Assembly (NCBI GenBank): GCA_030052745.1
Contig: JANBVO010000008.1
Coordinates: forward strand, 496,001 to 560,000
From: Pleurostoma richardsiae
Lineage: Eukaryota; Ascomycota; Sordariomycetes; Calosphaeriales; Pleurostomataceae
Direction: 5' to 3'
DNA: 64,000 nucleotides
This document shows positions 21,884 to 33,681 of this stretch, one piece after another. The notes under the pieces were generated by a model. The model was not told where the DNA came from. It saw only the letters and a list, made by a program, of their open reading frames with translations, and did not search any database. Positions within the stretch are counted from its first letter, which is position 1. Every line of letters starts with the position of its first letter. Position numbers and translations under genes: made by a program.

Positions 21884-23813
21884 CTTGACGGAGTCGGAGC
21901 GCGAGAGCGCCTGCTCGCTGGCCGAAAAGGGGCAAGGTGCTCGCGAGTATGTCGGCGCCGATGTAGAGCCGTTTGTGATGCGGTTCTGCCGATGCGATGT
22001 CTCTAAATTGAAAGGAGAGTGGAATCAATAGAAGGAAATGGTGCAAGAGAGTGATGAACCAGAGAAGTCGGAGCGGAATCTGGGGGACAAGGCGTTCAGG
22101 AGTTGGTGGCTCGAAAGGTCACTTTTGGTTAAGAGCTGAGAAGTCCGAGGAGGACCTGGACCCCTGTCTCGAATGTACACAAAAGATGGATGGTACCTCA
22201 GGGTCCCACTGTAACGCTGCAACCTTGGAGGTACCTCTTGGGACAGCCGTCCAGTCCGGAAATGATTTACCAATGTTCCTGAACAAATATGTAGGCGAGA
22301 AATTGGACGACGCTCTGCTGCTGCTCCAAAGCGTAATTGTCTTGTCTATTGCGAGTTCTTTCTGAAATTGATTCGTGGTTCTTTGTCTCGTTCGACTTCC
22401 CTCGAGATCCTTTGGCTGTACTGAAAGGGCGAGGCACAAGGAAGCGAGGACACCCCGGTCCCCAGTCTGGGAAGCGCGAACCAGACGGCGCCGGGAGCGA
22501 CAGGGGCAGCAACAAATTCGGTTTCAAGAGGACGATCGCCAGGCACAGCCGTTGGCCATAAGAATAGGCTCTTCGATACGCTAACCGTCCTTGAGCGGCG
22601 GCGAATCACACCTCGAGATCTCGACGTCTCTTTTTGCCAGTCAAGACGATAGTTTGGAAGAGCAATTTGCCTTGTTCCTTGTGTTTTGGATGGAAGAAGT
22701 CGGTTGTTGCGTCAAAGGCACCGACAATAACAGAGCGTACATCGCCCATTTTATCCCATCTTCCACGCCAAGCGCACATTGGATGGAAGACGCCGTCTCT
22801 TCAGCTCTCAAATAGCACAGAACGCCCTGCAGAACCGGCTCCGTCGACGCAGTCAGCAGTGCCTCAAAAGGCGCAGCTCCTCGTTAGTCCGCCGAAACCC
22901 TGTGGAACGGAAGCACGATAATTACCTTGACAAGGACGACTGTTGGCTTCTCCCTTGCATGCTGACGTTGATAGTCCAAGAGGCTTGCCGTTGCCCAGAG
23001 AGGACGCCATGTCGGCCTCCCTCCGGAGCTAATATCACCCTGTTTAGGACCTCACAAAGTCATGTCTGCCCAGACAGGACGCTTACCCCACGCTTGAACA
23101 TGGTGCCGTCTATCATGACTCCGGCTTCAGCTCCGGCTGAAGTAGACCCGGTCTAGCCCCCCGTGGCTGATCGTGGCCGAGGCTGTAGGCTTGATAGTGG
23201 AGGAAGACCAGCAAGCCGATCAGCGCAAAATGAAGGAGCTGAGTCAACTCGGTCAACGTATGGCGACCATAATGGATGTGTGTGGAGTAAGCTGATCACA
23301 GGGTGCTGCTCGATAACAGTTTAACCGTAGACACTTTAACGTAATGGCGACGGTCCCCTCAAGCAGGACAATAAGTCTCCGTGGAATACGAATGCAAGTC
23401 TGCTTTGTCTAGCAGAGGCAATTGATTCGCCGGTGAGCTCTAGCCGCTGCTGTACAGTCCTTGTGGTGGCCTTTTGGTTCATGCGCAAAGCTTCTCGGAA
23501 GCTTAACAGTTGTCAGTCCCTCCCGGGACGCTGTGACGCTGTAGCAAAGGGGCACCATACATCGCCTTCTAATCGTTTTCTCAACAATGAAAACTCCCTA
23601 CACTTCCAAGCAGGTATCTGAACATAATTTTATTCTTGTTACTTCTTGTCTACGGCATCGTATCACAATTAGAGCAGTTGTAAGAGAATACCATCACCCG
23701 TCAAGCGCGCTCAAGTCCTTGGCGCGATGTGTCCGGAGGCGACCGTCCCCTCCCGACAAACTCCTCAACGCCAAGGCACCCTCCGAGCACCTCCAAGATT
23801 CACGTTGCTCTCC
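21884..23813. other. Intergenic, syntaxin promoter to MEMO 3' end
   Basis: About 1.9 kb with only short unsupported frames on both strands. I see no gene, repeat or RNA I can name. Confidence 0.5.
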
Positions 23814-24887
23814 TCAGACCACAGCGTAAGCGGCGGCGTAGCTCACGCTTGAGTCGCGGATGTGTTCCACGAGGCTGCTCCGCTGGTACTGGACGAACTT
23901 GAACTTGCCATCTCCCTTACCCTCTTTTGCCAGTCCCTCAAGCGCCGCCATCAAGACGCCGATGGGATGGCGTCCGCAAACCGTATTCTTGGTCTTTTCC
24001 AGGTTCTCGACGAACTTATCATGGATACCTGTCTCAATGGCCGCAATGGAGAGGGTATCAAGGACCTTAATGCCCTCATGGATAGGAGTCTTAGTCTTGT
24101 AGTCGGATTGCGTCAGCCTCTTCAAGCCGGTCATATCTCGGGGATCCTCCAGGTATTTCGTGTAACTAAAACGAAGACCCCAGTGGCAGAAGTCGGACGA
24201 AACCACGAATGCATTCTCCTCATCGGCCAGGTATGGTGCGAGAATTTTCGCATATTCCTTCTCTGCCTCTCCGCTGTTGTCACCGATGAGAATGGGTACA
24301 ATGGAGGGCCAGGTGGAAGGGTCGGAATCCTCCCCGCAAGTCTGGGACAAGCGCTTCCAGATGTAGGGGAGGTGCATCTCGAGGGAATGTTCACTGATAT
24401 CTGAAGATATCGGGATGCTGTCGAACTCCCCGGTGTTCCGGAGCTTCTGTATCGTTTCGGTATCAACAGTGAGGGACCCGAAAGGTGTCGCGTAGGCATC
24501 AAACTTGGTGAGGGCGGCACCACGCAAATAATATGTGTGCGAGGGACCTAGGACGAATACGCGCTTTGCCTTAGAGAGATCCCAGGCCTTGTATGCCCAT
24601 GCGGCGCAAGGCCCGGAGTAAGAATAGCCGGCATGTCTGGACAACGGACGAACCGTCAGTAATCTGCACGGACATGGAGAGAACGGGTAGAGCTAGGAGA
24701 ACAGACAGAATCCACCACAGTTGCGGGTGACTCACGGGGCAATGATCACTCTGGCACCGGGAATGGGGAGCTTGGTATCATTGATCGTGTCGGGTACCTT
24801 GGCTAGATTGGAGTCGAGCTCGTCGCTGAGGACTTCAGGATCCCCATCGTACCACGAGTCTGCATGGCTGGCTTCCCGGACTCTCAT
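23814..24887 (-). CDS. MEMO1 family protein
   Basis: Homologue of human MEMO1 and yeast Mho1, metal-binding proteins with an extradiol-dioxygenase-like fold linked to cell motility, iron or redox control; its role in fungi is unclear. Two exons: 24887-24736 and 24636-23814, separated by a 99-nt intron (GTGAGT to CCAG) that splits a Pro codon and restores IIAPHAGYSYSG. Total 324 residues. Signature blocks in order: HAGYSYSGPCAAWAY (first metal His at 52), GPSHTYY (second His), EHSLEMHLPY, FVVSSDFCHWG, NTVCGRHPIGV (with the conserved Cys) and a C-terminal QRSSLVEHIRDSSVSYAAAY. The start is the only ATG giving the MEMO N-terminus (REASHADSWY). Cytosolic; no signal or membrane segment. Confidence 0.95.
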
Positions 24888-25223
24888 GTTTGACTAGAAT
24901 TACTCGACACGATAAGCTTGGACGATAGTAGCAGAGCAGAAACCACACGGAAGGACGACCGAAGCAGAGACGAGGCGCGGCGTCTCGAGGAGCTTAGATA
25001 CCTACGTTAAAGGGATGAGTGTAAAGTTCGTGGAGGGGTCATGTCACTGCTTTCTTCTCCTGACGCGCGGGGTAATTCCGTCCTACGAAGCGGGGCATCA
25101 TGGGGTGCCACTGTGATGCGATCAACAACATACCTACCTACCTATCAGCCTCCTTAGGTACATAAGGTTGAGCATGGTCCATGCACACTTGCCAGCTTTC
25201 TGGCATTCCACTCCTCTAAATAC
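24888..25223. other. Intergenic, MEMO promoter
   Basis: Short promoter region with a TACC tract at 25131-25146; nothing else seen. Confidence 0.55.
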
Positions 25224-27567
25224 TTACTCCTTCCAGCTTCCTGGCATCAAAGTGATTGGTCCTTCCACCATGTCCCAGAACTCCCCGGCAATAATCTCAT
25301 AGTATTCATCCCAACACAACGACCAGTCCTCCGGATTTGGGCCGAAGCTGAAGTCTCGTACATAGCTCCATCGGATGGACGATGAGTCTCCTATCCGAAG
25401 CCTGACAAGTGCCGCCGGACAGCCGTTGTCATCAGATCTTTGATGTTGAAGGATTTCCTTCTCTTTAGTACCATATTCTACTAGATCTACGCCGCCCTCC
25501 TTCAAGATACCTAGCCAGAGCTCCAGATGTTCGCACAGGAGTTCGGACGCTGTGAAATAGAGACAAATGGCATGGAGTAACGAGGCCAGCGGAGTGCCAG
25601 TCCACGACGTTACCAACCGATATCCAGGTGGACCGCCGAAGTCCTCAATATGCTGCAGGTCGACTTCCTCGACATGGTGTAAGTCATCCGTGTCCGCTTT
25701 CGCAACCAAATCTTTAAGCAACACCTGCAGCTCGCTCTCGGAGTTATACTGAAAATGACGTGGCTGTGCGACTTCCCGGCCATATGCAAGGACGCCTGTG
25801 TGTATGAGAGAATGTCCTTCTGTTGCAGACTCTTTCAAGTCCACCGTCGTTATTATCCCATCATTACAAATGGACTGCCGAAATCTGTCCGGGAACCTGC
25901 CCGTATGGGTATATTTCATGGCGCGTCTCGCTATGCGAAAGCGTTCTCGACCCGGTATACTGTAATAGGATGGCCAGAAGGTTTCGATGAAAGGATGGAA
26001 CAGGGCGGGTACGTAATCCCTGCCCAGCGACGCCATCAGCTCGGACGGACTCATTTCGTCAGTAGAGCGGTATTGTCCGAATAGTTGCATAAGAGAACGC
26101 CTGTTCTCTATGTATGCCGCGTCGCGATGAAGCCCTCTGGTGCAGTGGGCAATGACAGAGTTAGAACTCCTAGAAAATTGTCAGCGTGGATATGTTTGCT
26201 ATGTGTGCGGACATTACAGACCATTTCCCATCGCCCTTGCCTTCGAGTTCTAAATCACTGCCTTCCTCGAGGCACACATCAAGTCCCATTTTCAGAAGCT
26301 GTTCACAGACACGTAACTGGTTGGTCGAAGCCGCATACTAGAACTCGTTAGCTACCCCTGCACCGCTCAGATGTGAAAGACATGCTTGTGCGCATCAGTA
26401 GGAAACCATCCAACCTGACACGGTTTATTGCAAACTGGGCAGTGCATTGGCCTTAAGGACCTAGAAACAAGAAGCTACCAGGATGCGAGGGTAAGAACAG
26501 CGAAACCTACATGAAGAAGCGACCACCCATACTGATCACGATCAAAAGGGGAAGCTTGCCGTGTTTCGAAGAGTCGAAGCAGGCCCTGTAGATCGCCGCA
26601 GGATGCGTAGTTGAAAGCAGGCGTAGTGCTCATCTCTCTAACGTTGTACCGCCGAAATCTGAAGTCTGCTTCGTAGTCGTACCGATACTCGAACTCCCAG
26701 GCAACGGCTGTTAGCCATCGAGGTGGTCGAATGCACAACTTATAATATGTCCCGTTCCCTAACGATTTGATCGCAATACTTCCAATGGTAGGGAGTCCGA
26801 ACGACACCATAGTCTTGCCTTTGGGACGGAGGCCGGCTAGGGCCGGCCTCATTCGGACGACAGACGTCTGAGCAACGGCTTGTTGAACTGTTTCGTCGGA
26901 AATTTTAGGGTCGCCTGTCAGGTCAACGACGTTGCCTTTGACCTCTTCCACGATTCGGATTCCGTTCAATTGGCCGCCGACTCCAGCTTGAGGAAGATTC
27001 CTTGACTGGCTAGGAGTAGGTCGCCGGACAGTATTCCTGAGATCGGCTAATGATGCCCTGAGATGAGAGTTCAGTCATCCGGCCAATGAGTAAGATACTC
27101 CATCATTCTTCATCTTACATCATAAACAACTGCATCGCTGTCCGTAACTGTTCTGAAGCCACTTTCCTGTTCTCTTCCAGACGGGCGATCGTCTCCTTCT
27201 TTAGCAATATCTTAGCTTTGAGAAGCATTCTCTTCCGTCTTTTGCCCCTCGTCAAAACAATCTCTTTTTCCAACTCTTTCAAGACATCAGACAGTGACTT
27301 CAGGGCTTGTTCGCAATTGACCAGGATTGCTTTTGCCACGGAGGCATTCCAAAATTCAGGGGGCAGATCATCCTGGCTGAAGTGTTGTTGCACCATGAGA
27401 AGCATCGGTGTCAAGTCCCGAATGTTGTCGAGAAGCTTCCGCACATACTGCGGCGCTTCCTTCAACTCTTGCCAGAAGTCGTTAATCTTCACAACGCCCT
27501 TGACCAAGTCCGTAGCCAGCTGGACCACGGCCACAGAACTGGAGAACACGCCGAGCACCTCCGCCAT
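25224..27567 (-). CDS. Fungal ankyrin-repeat protein with a helical N-terminal domain
   Basis: Function unknown. Four exons join in phase (27567-27119, 27057-26511, 26337-26222, 26169-25224) for 685 residues. The first 150 residues (MAEVLGVFSSSVAVVQLATDL...) resemble the helical N-terminal domains found on fungal STAND/NLR-like and ankyrin proteins, followed by a Lys/Arg-rich coiled segment. Mid-protein, exons 2 and 3 join to form a clear ankyrin repeat (GWSLLHYAASTNQLRVCEQLL). The C-terminal 300 residues match nothing I recognise. Intron 2 is 173 nt and intron 3 has a weak GTCTGT donor, chosen because the neighbouring GTAATG donor would run into a stop. No NTPase motif is present. The gene belongs to a lineage-variable group. 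Confidence 0.72.
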
Positions 27568-28544
27568 GTCCAGCCTCGTGACGGTCCTCTAGGCCAGACA
27601 GTGCTTGGCCACGGGGCCATGAGAACGAACGGTCTCAGTCAGAGCTGACAAGATGCAACCCTGCATGACCGTACAGCACCGAAAATCCTCAGCCAGATAG
27701 AAAGAGAAAGATACAGCAACCGACTGTCTTCAGAACGAAAGTAAGCGCCATGCAAGATGATCGGCCATCTGCCGAAGCGTCCCGTACAACTATCGAAAGG
27801 AAACAGAAATGGAAAAGCATTTGATCGTCGAGGAAGCGCCTAGAAAGACATGGGCCACACGCCGGCCGCCCGAGAGTGGCTAATCCATTCTGCCTTGACG
27901 GTTGCCCGCCGATGGTGGAACCCCTTGGTTGGCTGTTGACGCGGGATATGCTGATGGGGCGAGGCCTCCTCAAAGGCCGCGCATTGCGTGACCCCCACAG
28001 CACTGCCTCAGACGTGCGTAGAGTCGGCTATGGAAGCTACAGGCAGCAGGAACCCTTGGCCGCAAACGACAAACATACCAACTCGGAGTATAGCTGGATT
28101 CTCGCTGTTGAAGAACCATGTTTCGATTGATGGTGCGAAGTCTTGAGATTTGATCGTGAAGAGCGGCGGCGCTCATAACGTTTCTTGCAGGGAGATTTAC
28201 CACAAGAGACTTGAAGTGGACCCCAAGCTCAAGCGCGCAAACCTTCTAGTCCTTGTCAAAGTCCATTTTACGAAGGTGTCACAGTATAACAATAGGCGTA
28301 CTGGGACACACATGTCAAAGAGACACTTGAGTTGCGTTGATGATTATAAACTCAGTATGCCTCAAGTGGAAACATACATGCAGGATTAGACAATCATAGT
28401 ATCCCAAGCCAGTTACGCTTGGCACAAGGCATAGTACCCCTAATTACCCCCGAACGCCATTGCTTTGTACCGTTACATACGCCGAAGAGCAGATCCCTTC
28501 GAGCCCCGAATCCAAAATCGTGCCATCCAAGGTCCCGAGCGCTT
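27568..28544. other. Intergenic, ankyrin gene promoter
   Basis: Short scattered frames only; no gene recognised. Confidence 0.5.
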
Positions 28545-29324
28545 TCAGCAAACCCCAACACCTGCCGCTGTGGCCCAGCCGATACCTCCAACCCACACCT
28601 TGCGACCGGCGCACATCAGGCACCGCCTCTGCTCTCCAAGGTTGCTCACGGAGCAAGAGAAGCACACGGCCTTCCCGCACGCGCCGCAGGCGTGGTCACT
28701 GGTGGTGCCCTCCAGCCCGTAACCGTCGACATCCATGCTATCGTCTCCGCTGCCCAGCCCTGCGCCGCAGTCCTCGCAGCTCGTCGGCCGGTTATGCACC
28801 GGCAAGCCACCATTGGGTGTTGACATTGTCGACGCACAGGGCGTCGACGACGCGGAGCTCGGCGCGCTCGGGAGGTTCCAGAAGCTGTGCAGCGAGGGCT
28901 GGTTGCGCGCGGGTGCGGGCGCGGCAGCAATGGTTGTGGCAGGTGGGGAGAGGACGTGCTGAGGCTGGGGGTCGGCGGCGGCGGCGGCGGAGTAGAGGAG
29001 ATTCAGCGTGTGCTCTGCGTTGGCGATTGAATATGAGCGGGTGTCCGGGGATCTCTTGTGGTGGTGGGCTCGCCACTCGTAGAACTTACGGTGCACCTCC
29101 TCGTCCGAGGGCCGCGAGTCGCGGAAGCGCTTCAGCGTCCGGCTCGGGAGGTGGGCCGGCGTGCACGAGCGCGCCGTCATCGACGGCGAGGCGGGCTGGT
29201 CGGTGTCCATGGCGCCGAAGAAGTCCATAGCTGCAGTGCCAATGGGACGTGGTGGTGAGGATAAGAAGGTGCCATTGCTGCTGAAAGAGAGCTCTGAGTC
29301 GGAGCGCTTGCGCTTGAGAAGCAT
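28545..29324 (-). CDS. Conserved fungal Cys-rich protein of unknown function
   Basis: Uncharacterised, probably nuclear. The ATG at 29324 begins MLLKRKRSDSELSFSS, a basic start typical of this ascomycete family as I recall it. A stop-free 75-nt intron (29089-29015, GTAAGT to CGCAG) lies in the open frame; removing it joins DSRPSDEEVH to QHTLNLLYSA and leaves 234 residues. Downstream come a LHSFWNLPSAP motif and then clustered Cys pairs: SCEDCG, HACGACGKAVCFSC and RRCLMC, arranged like a zinc ribbon, followed by GRKVWVGGIGW. The longer frame start at 29405 is not supported by the motif. I infer zinc binding; no DNA-binding or enzymatic role can be claimed. Confidence 0.8.
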   Translation of the reverse strand: MLLKRKRSDSELSFSSNGTFLSSPPRPIGTAAMDFFGAMDTDQPASPSMTARSCTPAHLPSRTLKRFRDSRPSDEEVHRKFYEWRAHHHKRSPDTRSYSIANAEHTLNLLYSAAAAADPQPQHVLSPPATTIAAAPAPARNQPSLHSFWNLPSAPSSASSTPCASTMSTPNGGLPVHNRPTSCEDCGAGLGSGDDSMDVDGYGLEGTTSDHACGACGKAVCFSCSVSNLGEQRRCLMCAGRKVWVGGIGWATAAGVGVC

Positions 29325-29832
29325 TGCGACGTGCGTGATCTGGAGATGTCCGTCTCGAGACACGTAGAGGGAAGGCGGAGGGAATTGAGGTGACCAGTGA
29401 CCCAAGTGTATATCAATTCGTAGTGTAGATCAATATTTGCGATGATCTCCTGATTTGATGCTGTTACTGCTGATGTGAAGTGACGATAAGAGTATGGAGA
29501 ACTGAGTGGTGCAGCCGGTGATCGAGGTGGTGAGCCTGCTTTTTAGGCGGGTGCATTTCAAATTCAAGGAGGCTGGAAGCGGGACAAGGCACTTAACGCG
29601 TCCGTGTGCGACGCGGAGACGCGGCAACCGTGCGGGCGCCAACCTGCAGGCCATTCTCGCGTCGCGACCCTCTCCCTCCACATTCAAGTTCGAGTCTTCT
29701 GTCAACACCTGCGATTCCTACAAACTCCTCGATCCGGTGCCAATCATGGACTATGAAACAGGGCGAATAACCAAATAAATATAACGCCCTTCAACACAGG
29801 CACCAGAGGTGGTTATGGTTAGAAGTAGACAT
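29325..29832. other. Intergenic, tail-to-head
   Basis: Promoter of the Cys-rich gene and 3' flank of the dehydrogenase; no gene seen. Confidence 0.55.
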
Positions 29833-31003
29833 TTACACAATCTTGATGACCAGCTTCCCCAACCCCCCCTTCCCTGCCGCCACTTTATCCATGGCGGTCT
29901 TCGCGGCCTCGAGATCATCCCGTGAGATGACGGTCAGCACCGGCTTGACCTTCCCAAGTGCGATGATCTCGCCGGCCTTTTCCAGGTCCTCTCTGTTTCC
30001 GGGTTGCCGGACACGAACTCCATCTTGACGTTGGTGCCCCTGAGCTTCCACCTGTAGTACAGCTGCGCCAGATCCGCAAGCCATGACACCCAGAAAGGGA
30101 TCTCACCCATCACCACTTTCAGGGTCTGCGAAGGTGGGATCGCGGCAATGGTTACGACGACGCCGGAGTCCGGCTTGGCCAGAGGGAACCTCTTGTACAG
30201 GTCCCATTGAGTGTCATAGACGAAGTCGACAGTGCCGGCCCCCACCGTCTTGACGACGTCCTGCGTCTTGTAGTCCACTACCTCGTCAACAACGCCGCCC
30301 GGGAGGAGCTCTTTCACAAGCGGAACCTTCGGCGTCGAGGCCGTTGCTATCAGCTTCTGCGCCCCATAGACGTTCTTGAAGATCTCGCATGCCAGCGACC
30401 CCATCGCCCCAAGTGCCGCGGAGACGAAGACTGTCTTGCCCTCGAGCGAGCCGCCGGGCTCCCCCATCAGCTCCAGGCCCCTGTTGATGCACTGTATCGT
30501 CGTGACCACCCCGCCCGGCAGCGCCGCTGCCTCCTCGAAAGAAAGGTTGGCCGGCTTGGGCAGCAGCAGGCTCTCCCGGCACACGGCGTAGTCGGAGCAG
30601 AACCCGGGCATGTCCGAGGGGTCCATCGGGCGCGAGAACGGCATGCCGTATACGGTGTCGCCTACTTTGAGGGTCTTGACTCCCGGTCCAATGGCGGCAA
30701 CCACACCAGAGCCTTCTGCTCCGATTTTGATGGGAAATCTGTAGTGCAAGTGCTGTTAGCAGCCGGTCCGTGATGTACTGCGGTTCACTGCAGGGCGTAC
30801 TTCATAGGCGGCGCCAGGAGCTTGAACATCCCAGAGGCGACCTGGGGATCAAACGTATTGATTGCGCCGGCGTACATTTTAATCAAGACCTCGTCTGGTC
30901 TCTTGATTTTTGGGACCGGCAGCTCGATCACTTCATACCCAGCAGGGGAACAGTACTTGCGCGCGACGAGCGACCACATCGTTGACGGGATCGAGAGAGA
31001 CAT
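29833..31003 (-). pseudogene. Medium-chain dehydrogenase/quinone oxidoreductase with a 1-nt frameshift
   Basis: An NADPH-dependent reductase of the quinone oxidoreductase (MDR) group. Exon 1 runs 31003-30801 from ATG (MSLSIPSTMWS). A 62-nt intron (30800-30739, GTACGC to TACAG) joins PPMK to FPIKIGAEGSGVV in phase. The GroES-like domain, the AALPGGVVTT region and a cofactor-binding fold (FVSAALGAMGSLACEIF) are intact. Near 29996-29998 the frame breaks: SGNPE is followed in frame by a short aberrant tail ending at 29934, while the family's C-terminal block REDLEKAGEII...GKGGLGKLVIKIV continues one frame over to 29833. A single missing A in a GAAAC run explains it. It may be a true null allele or an assembly error, because everything else looks intact. 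Confidence 0.7.
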
Positions 31004-32469
31004 CGTGGGGTGCGGACAGCCACTGACACATTTCACTGTCTGCTAGCGGTTCATCCTTTCCGTCAGTCACGGTCAGGATACACTATATATAGCGGTTGAA
31101 ATGTGTGAATGCGGATGGCCGGTGTACTTTCGGCGCTGCCGCCGAAAGGGTGCCGAACGGACCGCCGAAAGTGGGTGCGGGACCGCCGAATAGTCGCGGA
31201 ACACGCCATTAGGCTGGAGCCTATCTAGGTAGTCAGTCCAACGAAGCTTCTTGTTTCCTTCGGCCCTCAGATGTTGTCTCCATATCCAAAGAGACCCGGT
31301 CGACTAGGCAGGCCAGAGTTCACGGGGCAGCGGTATGCCCGGCAGAGGACGGATTCGGTCAACCTCCGTGCAACATTTCTGGTACGGCAGTGACCTCGGC
31401 CTGTCATTGTGCCCGTCATATGATCAGAACAATCACAGCATACCAGGGAGCAACACCATTGGACATTTGACTCCGCAGTGTGTTCCTTCGCAGTGACTGG
31501 AGGCAGGGCTATTGACACCTGTTGTGCTTCGTGTATACCGGGCGTTGTGCTCACCTACGATCTGCCATCCGTTATTTGGTCACATTCTCCTGTCACACCG
31601 AGATATGCCACGGCTACTCAATCCCTGGCTGCGACGCAAGTTGCAACAAAGGCAGCCGAACCGAAGGGCATTCCGAGTTCAACATCATAAAGCAGAAGTT
31701 GTAGTCAGTGGGTGAGCTCGACTAAACAAGGCAAGTATTGCAAGACAAGCTCGACACCCAGTTGGATTCTCTGAAGCGAGTCTTCTTCCTCGTTCACACT
31801 GGACTCATTAGACGGAAACAGACATCCGGAACATTTTATGCTTATGGCTCTAGCACCCACGCAGGACTGCCCCGTCGGTTGGTCCTCGGAGGAGCGAGAC
31901 TCGTGGCCTCGACGAGGAACAATAAGCGTGCATGCAGGCTTTCTATGTTGATCATAGACAATGTCTCTGTGCTGCCCGCCGATCTGACCGATAGCTCGGG
32001 CTGTGCGCCATCGTATTCACGGACAAGACACGCACAGTCTGTAGGACGAGGTCTCTTAGCCTGAGACACTGGGAGCTCTCGTCACCAAGAGTGAACCCTG
32101 CCGTGCGTCCCATCAGCCGGTCAAATGTCCCCGCGGCACTGACGCCTCATGTGGCACAATCTGCGTCGATGCGGCGAGCTCGGGAACACGGTGCTTCTGT
32201 CTCTTGTACCTCGGGGAGGCATCTGTCTAAGGTACCTCTAGATGCGGTTCGCTGCCAGGCGAGAGTTGGTGAGAATGGATGCGTATTGAGTGCTCGCCGC
32301 CAATTGGTCTGCGATCCGGGTACTCACGTGATGGTCCCGGCCCGCCTCGAATCCCCGCTGCAAGTGGCCGGGCTTAGCCGTCATGAGCAGCGGCCCAACC
32401 GTCTGTCAATGGTCACACTTGCAGCGCAACACCGACGACCAGGCATCAGACACCCTCCTGGCAGCCACG
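31004..32469. other. Intergenic, divergent dehydrogenase / PPAT
   Basis: Holds the dehydrogenase TATA box near 31084-31091. The rest contains short frames without support; no gene called. Confidence 0.5.
31084..31091 (-). promoter_or_regulatory. TATA box of the dehydrogenase gene
   Basis: TATATATA lies about 80 nt upstream of the dehydrogenase ATG at 31003. Called by motif and spacing only. Confidence 0.5.
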
Positions 32470-33681
32470 ATGAAGCGCGACAGTCTTCCCTCGCTGCTTC
32501 TGCTGCCCTTCCCGCCGGACCCGGCAAGCCGCGTCTGTCTCAATGCTGCTTACAGGCCCTCCCTGACCGCCGGGTTACGCAGGCTCAGGGACGCCGACGC
32601 GGCCCGGACACTGGTCGTCGCCCTGGCCTGCCCCATCCTGAGCGGGCCATACATGAGATCCAAGACATTGCCGTGGCCTCATGCGCAGTCTCTGCTTGCT
32701 GGCCTATACTCCATCATCGCCGTCATCTGTGCTGAGCTGTCCATCGAGACGGACGTGAACGGGGGCCCGGGATCTGTCGATGCGCGGGTGCTGCTCATCG
32801 ACCATGACCGGGCGCGGCGCTTTGCTGCCGACTTTCGACCGGCAGTCGAGCCCAACAACACAGCGATCGTGGACCTGCCCACTTTCGCGTCCGCCTACTT
32901 CCCATGGAACTATATATTCCATGTGGACAGCGAGCAGGGCCACCAGCTCTACTCAATGTATCTCAAATTTGCTGAGGGGACGCAGACGCTCCTGCAAGAG
33001 CAGCTGGTGACCGTCCAAGCGGGCGTAACCATGAACGCCACGGAAGGCGGCATCCCGACCGCCCACTCCCAGACTGCCAGTCACCAAACAGTCTGCCTAG
33101 GCGGGACGTTCGATCACCTCCATCCTGGCCACAAACTGCTTCTGACGGCGGGTGCTTATATCCTCGACATCCCGAAGGAGGCCACATCGGACCCATGCCA
33201 CTACATCATCGGCATCACCGGCGACGAGCTGCTCAAGAACAAGAAGTACGCAGAACTTGTGCAACCATGGGATGAACGCGCCCGAAATGTGCTTCAGTTT
33301 CTCTCCACCGTCCTGGAGCTGTCACCAGCTGGCTGGAAGCAGGGACGCACGCTGAGGATCGATGAGAGTGACGGTGACTTCAGAGCATTCTTTCGGGACA
33401 GGACAGTCTCTGTGCAGTGTGTGAGGATTCATGACGCATTTGGCCCCACCATCACCGAAGAGAATATTGATGCATTAGTTGTCTCGGGAGAGACCCGGTC
33501 GGGCGGACAGGCTGTGAATGATAAGCGGGTAGCACAGGGTTGGAAGCCGCTCGAGATCTTCGAGGTTGACGTCCTCGAAGCCGGGGAGATATCAGACGAG
33601 GCGACCAAGACGGAGAACTTCGCTTCCAAGATCAGCAGTACGGCAATTCGGCAGCTGAAAGCCGAAGCAGCCACCAGCTGA
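32470..33681 (+). CDS. Phosphopantetheine adenylyltransferase (CoA biosynthesis)
   Basis: Converts 4'-phosphopantetheine plus ATP to dephospho-CoA, the penultimate CoA step (yeast Cab4 role). I choose the ATG at 32470 (MKRDSLPSLLLLPFPP) because fungal homologues begin with this Leu/Pro-rich start; an in-frame ATG at 32383 would add 29 unlikely residues. From 32470 the intronless protein has 403 residues. An N-terminal domain of about 200 residues, usual in eukaryotic enzymes, precedes the nucleotidyltransferase domain with the ATP-binding VCLGGTFDHLHPGHK (T/HxGH at 211-221) and the C-terminal ISSTAIR at 388-394 that stands in for the KMSKS-like loop. No fusion to dephospho-CoA kinase is present, as expected in fungi. 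Cytosolic. Confidence 0.93.
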   Translation: MKRDSLPSLLLLPFPPDPASRVCLNAAYRPSLTAGLRRLRDADAARTLVVALACPILSGPYMRSKTLPWPHAQSLLAGLYSIIAVICAELSIETDVNGGPGSVDARVLLIDHDRARRFAADFRPAVEPNNTAIVDLPTFASAYFPWNYIFHVDSEQGHQLYSMYLKFAEGTQTLLQEQLVTVQAGVTMNATEGGIPTAHSQTASHQTVCLGGTFDHLHPGHKLLLTAGAYILDIPKEATSDPCHYIIGITGDELLKNKKYAELVQPWDERARNVLQFLSTVLELSPAGWKQGRTLRIDESDGDFRAFFRDRTVSVQCVRIHDAFGPTITEENIDALVVSGETRSGGQAVNDKRVAQGWKPLEIFEVDVLEAGEISDEATKTENFASKISSTAIRQLKAEAATS

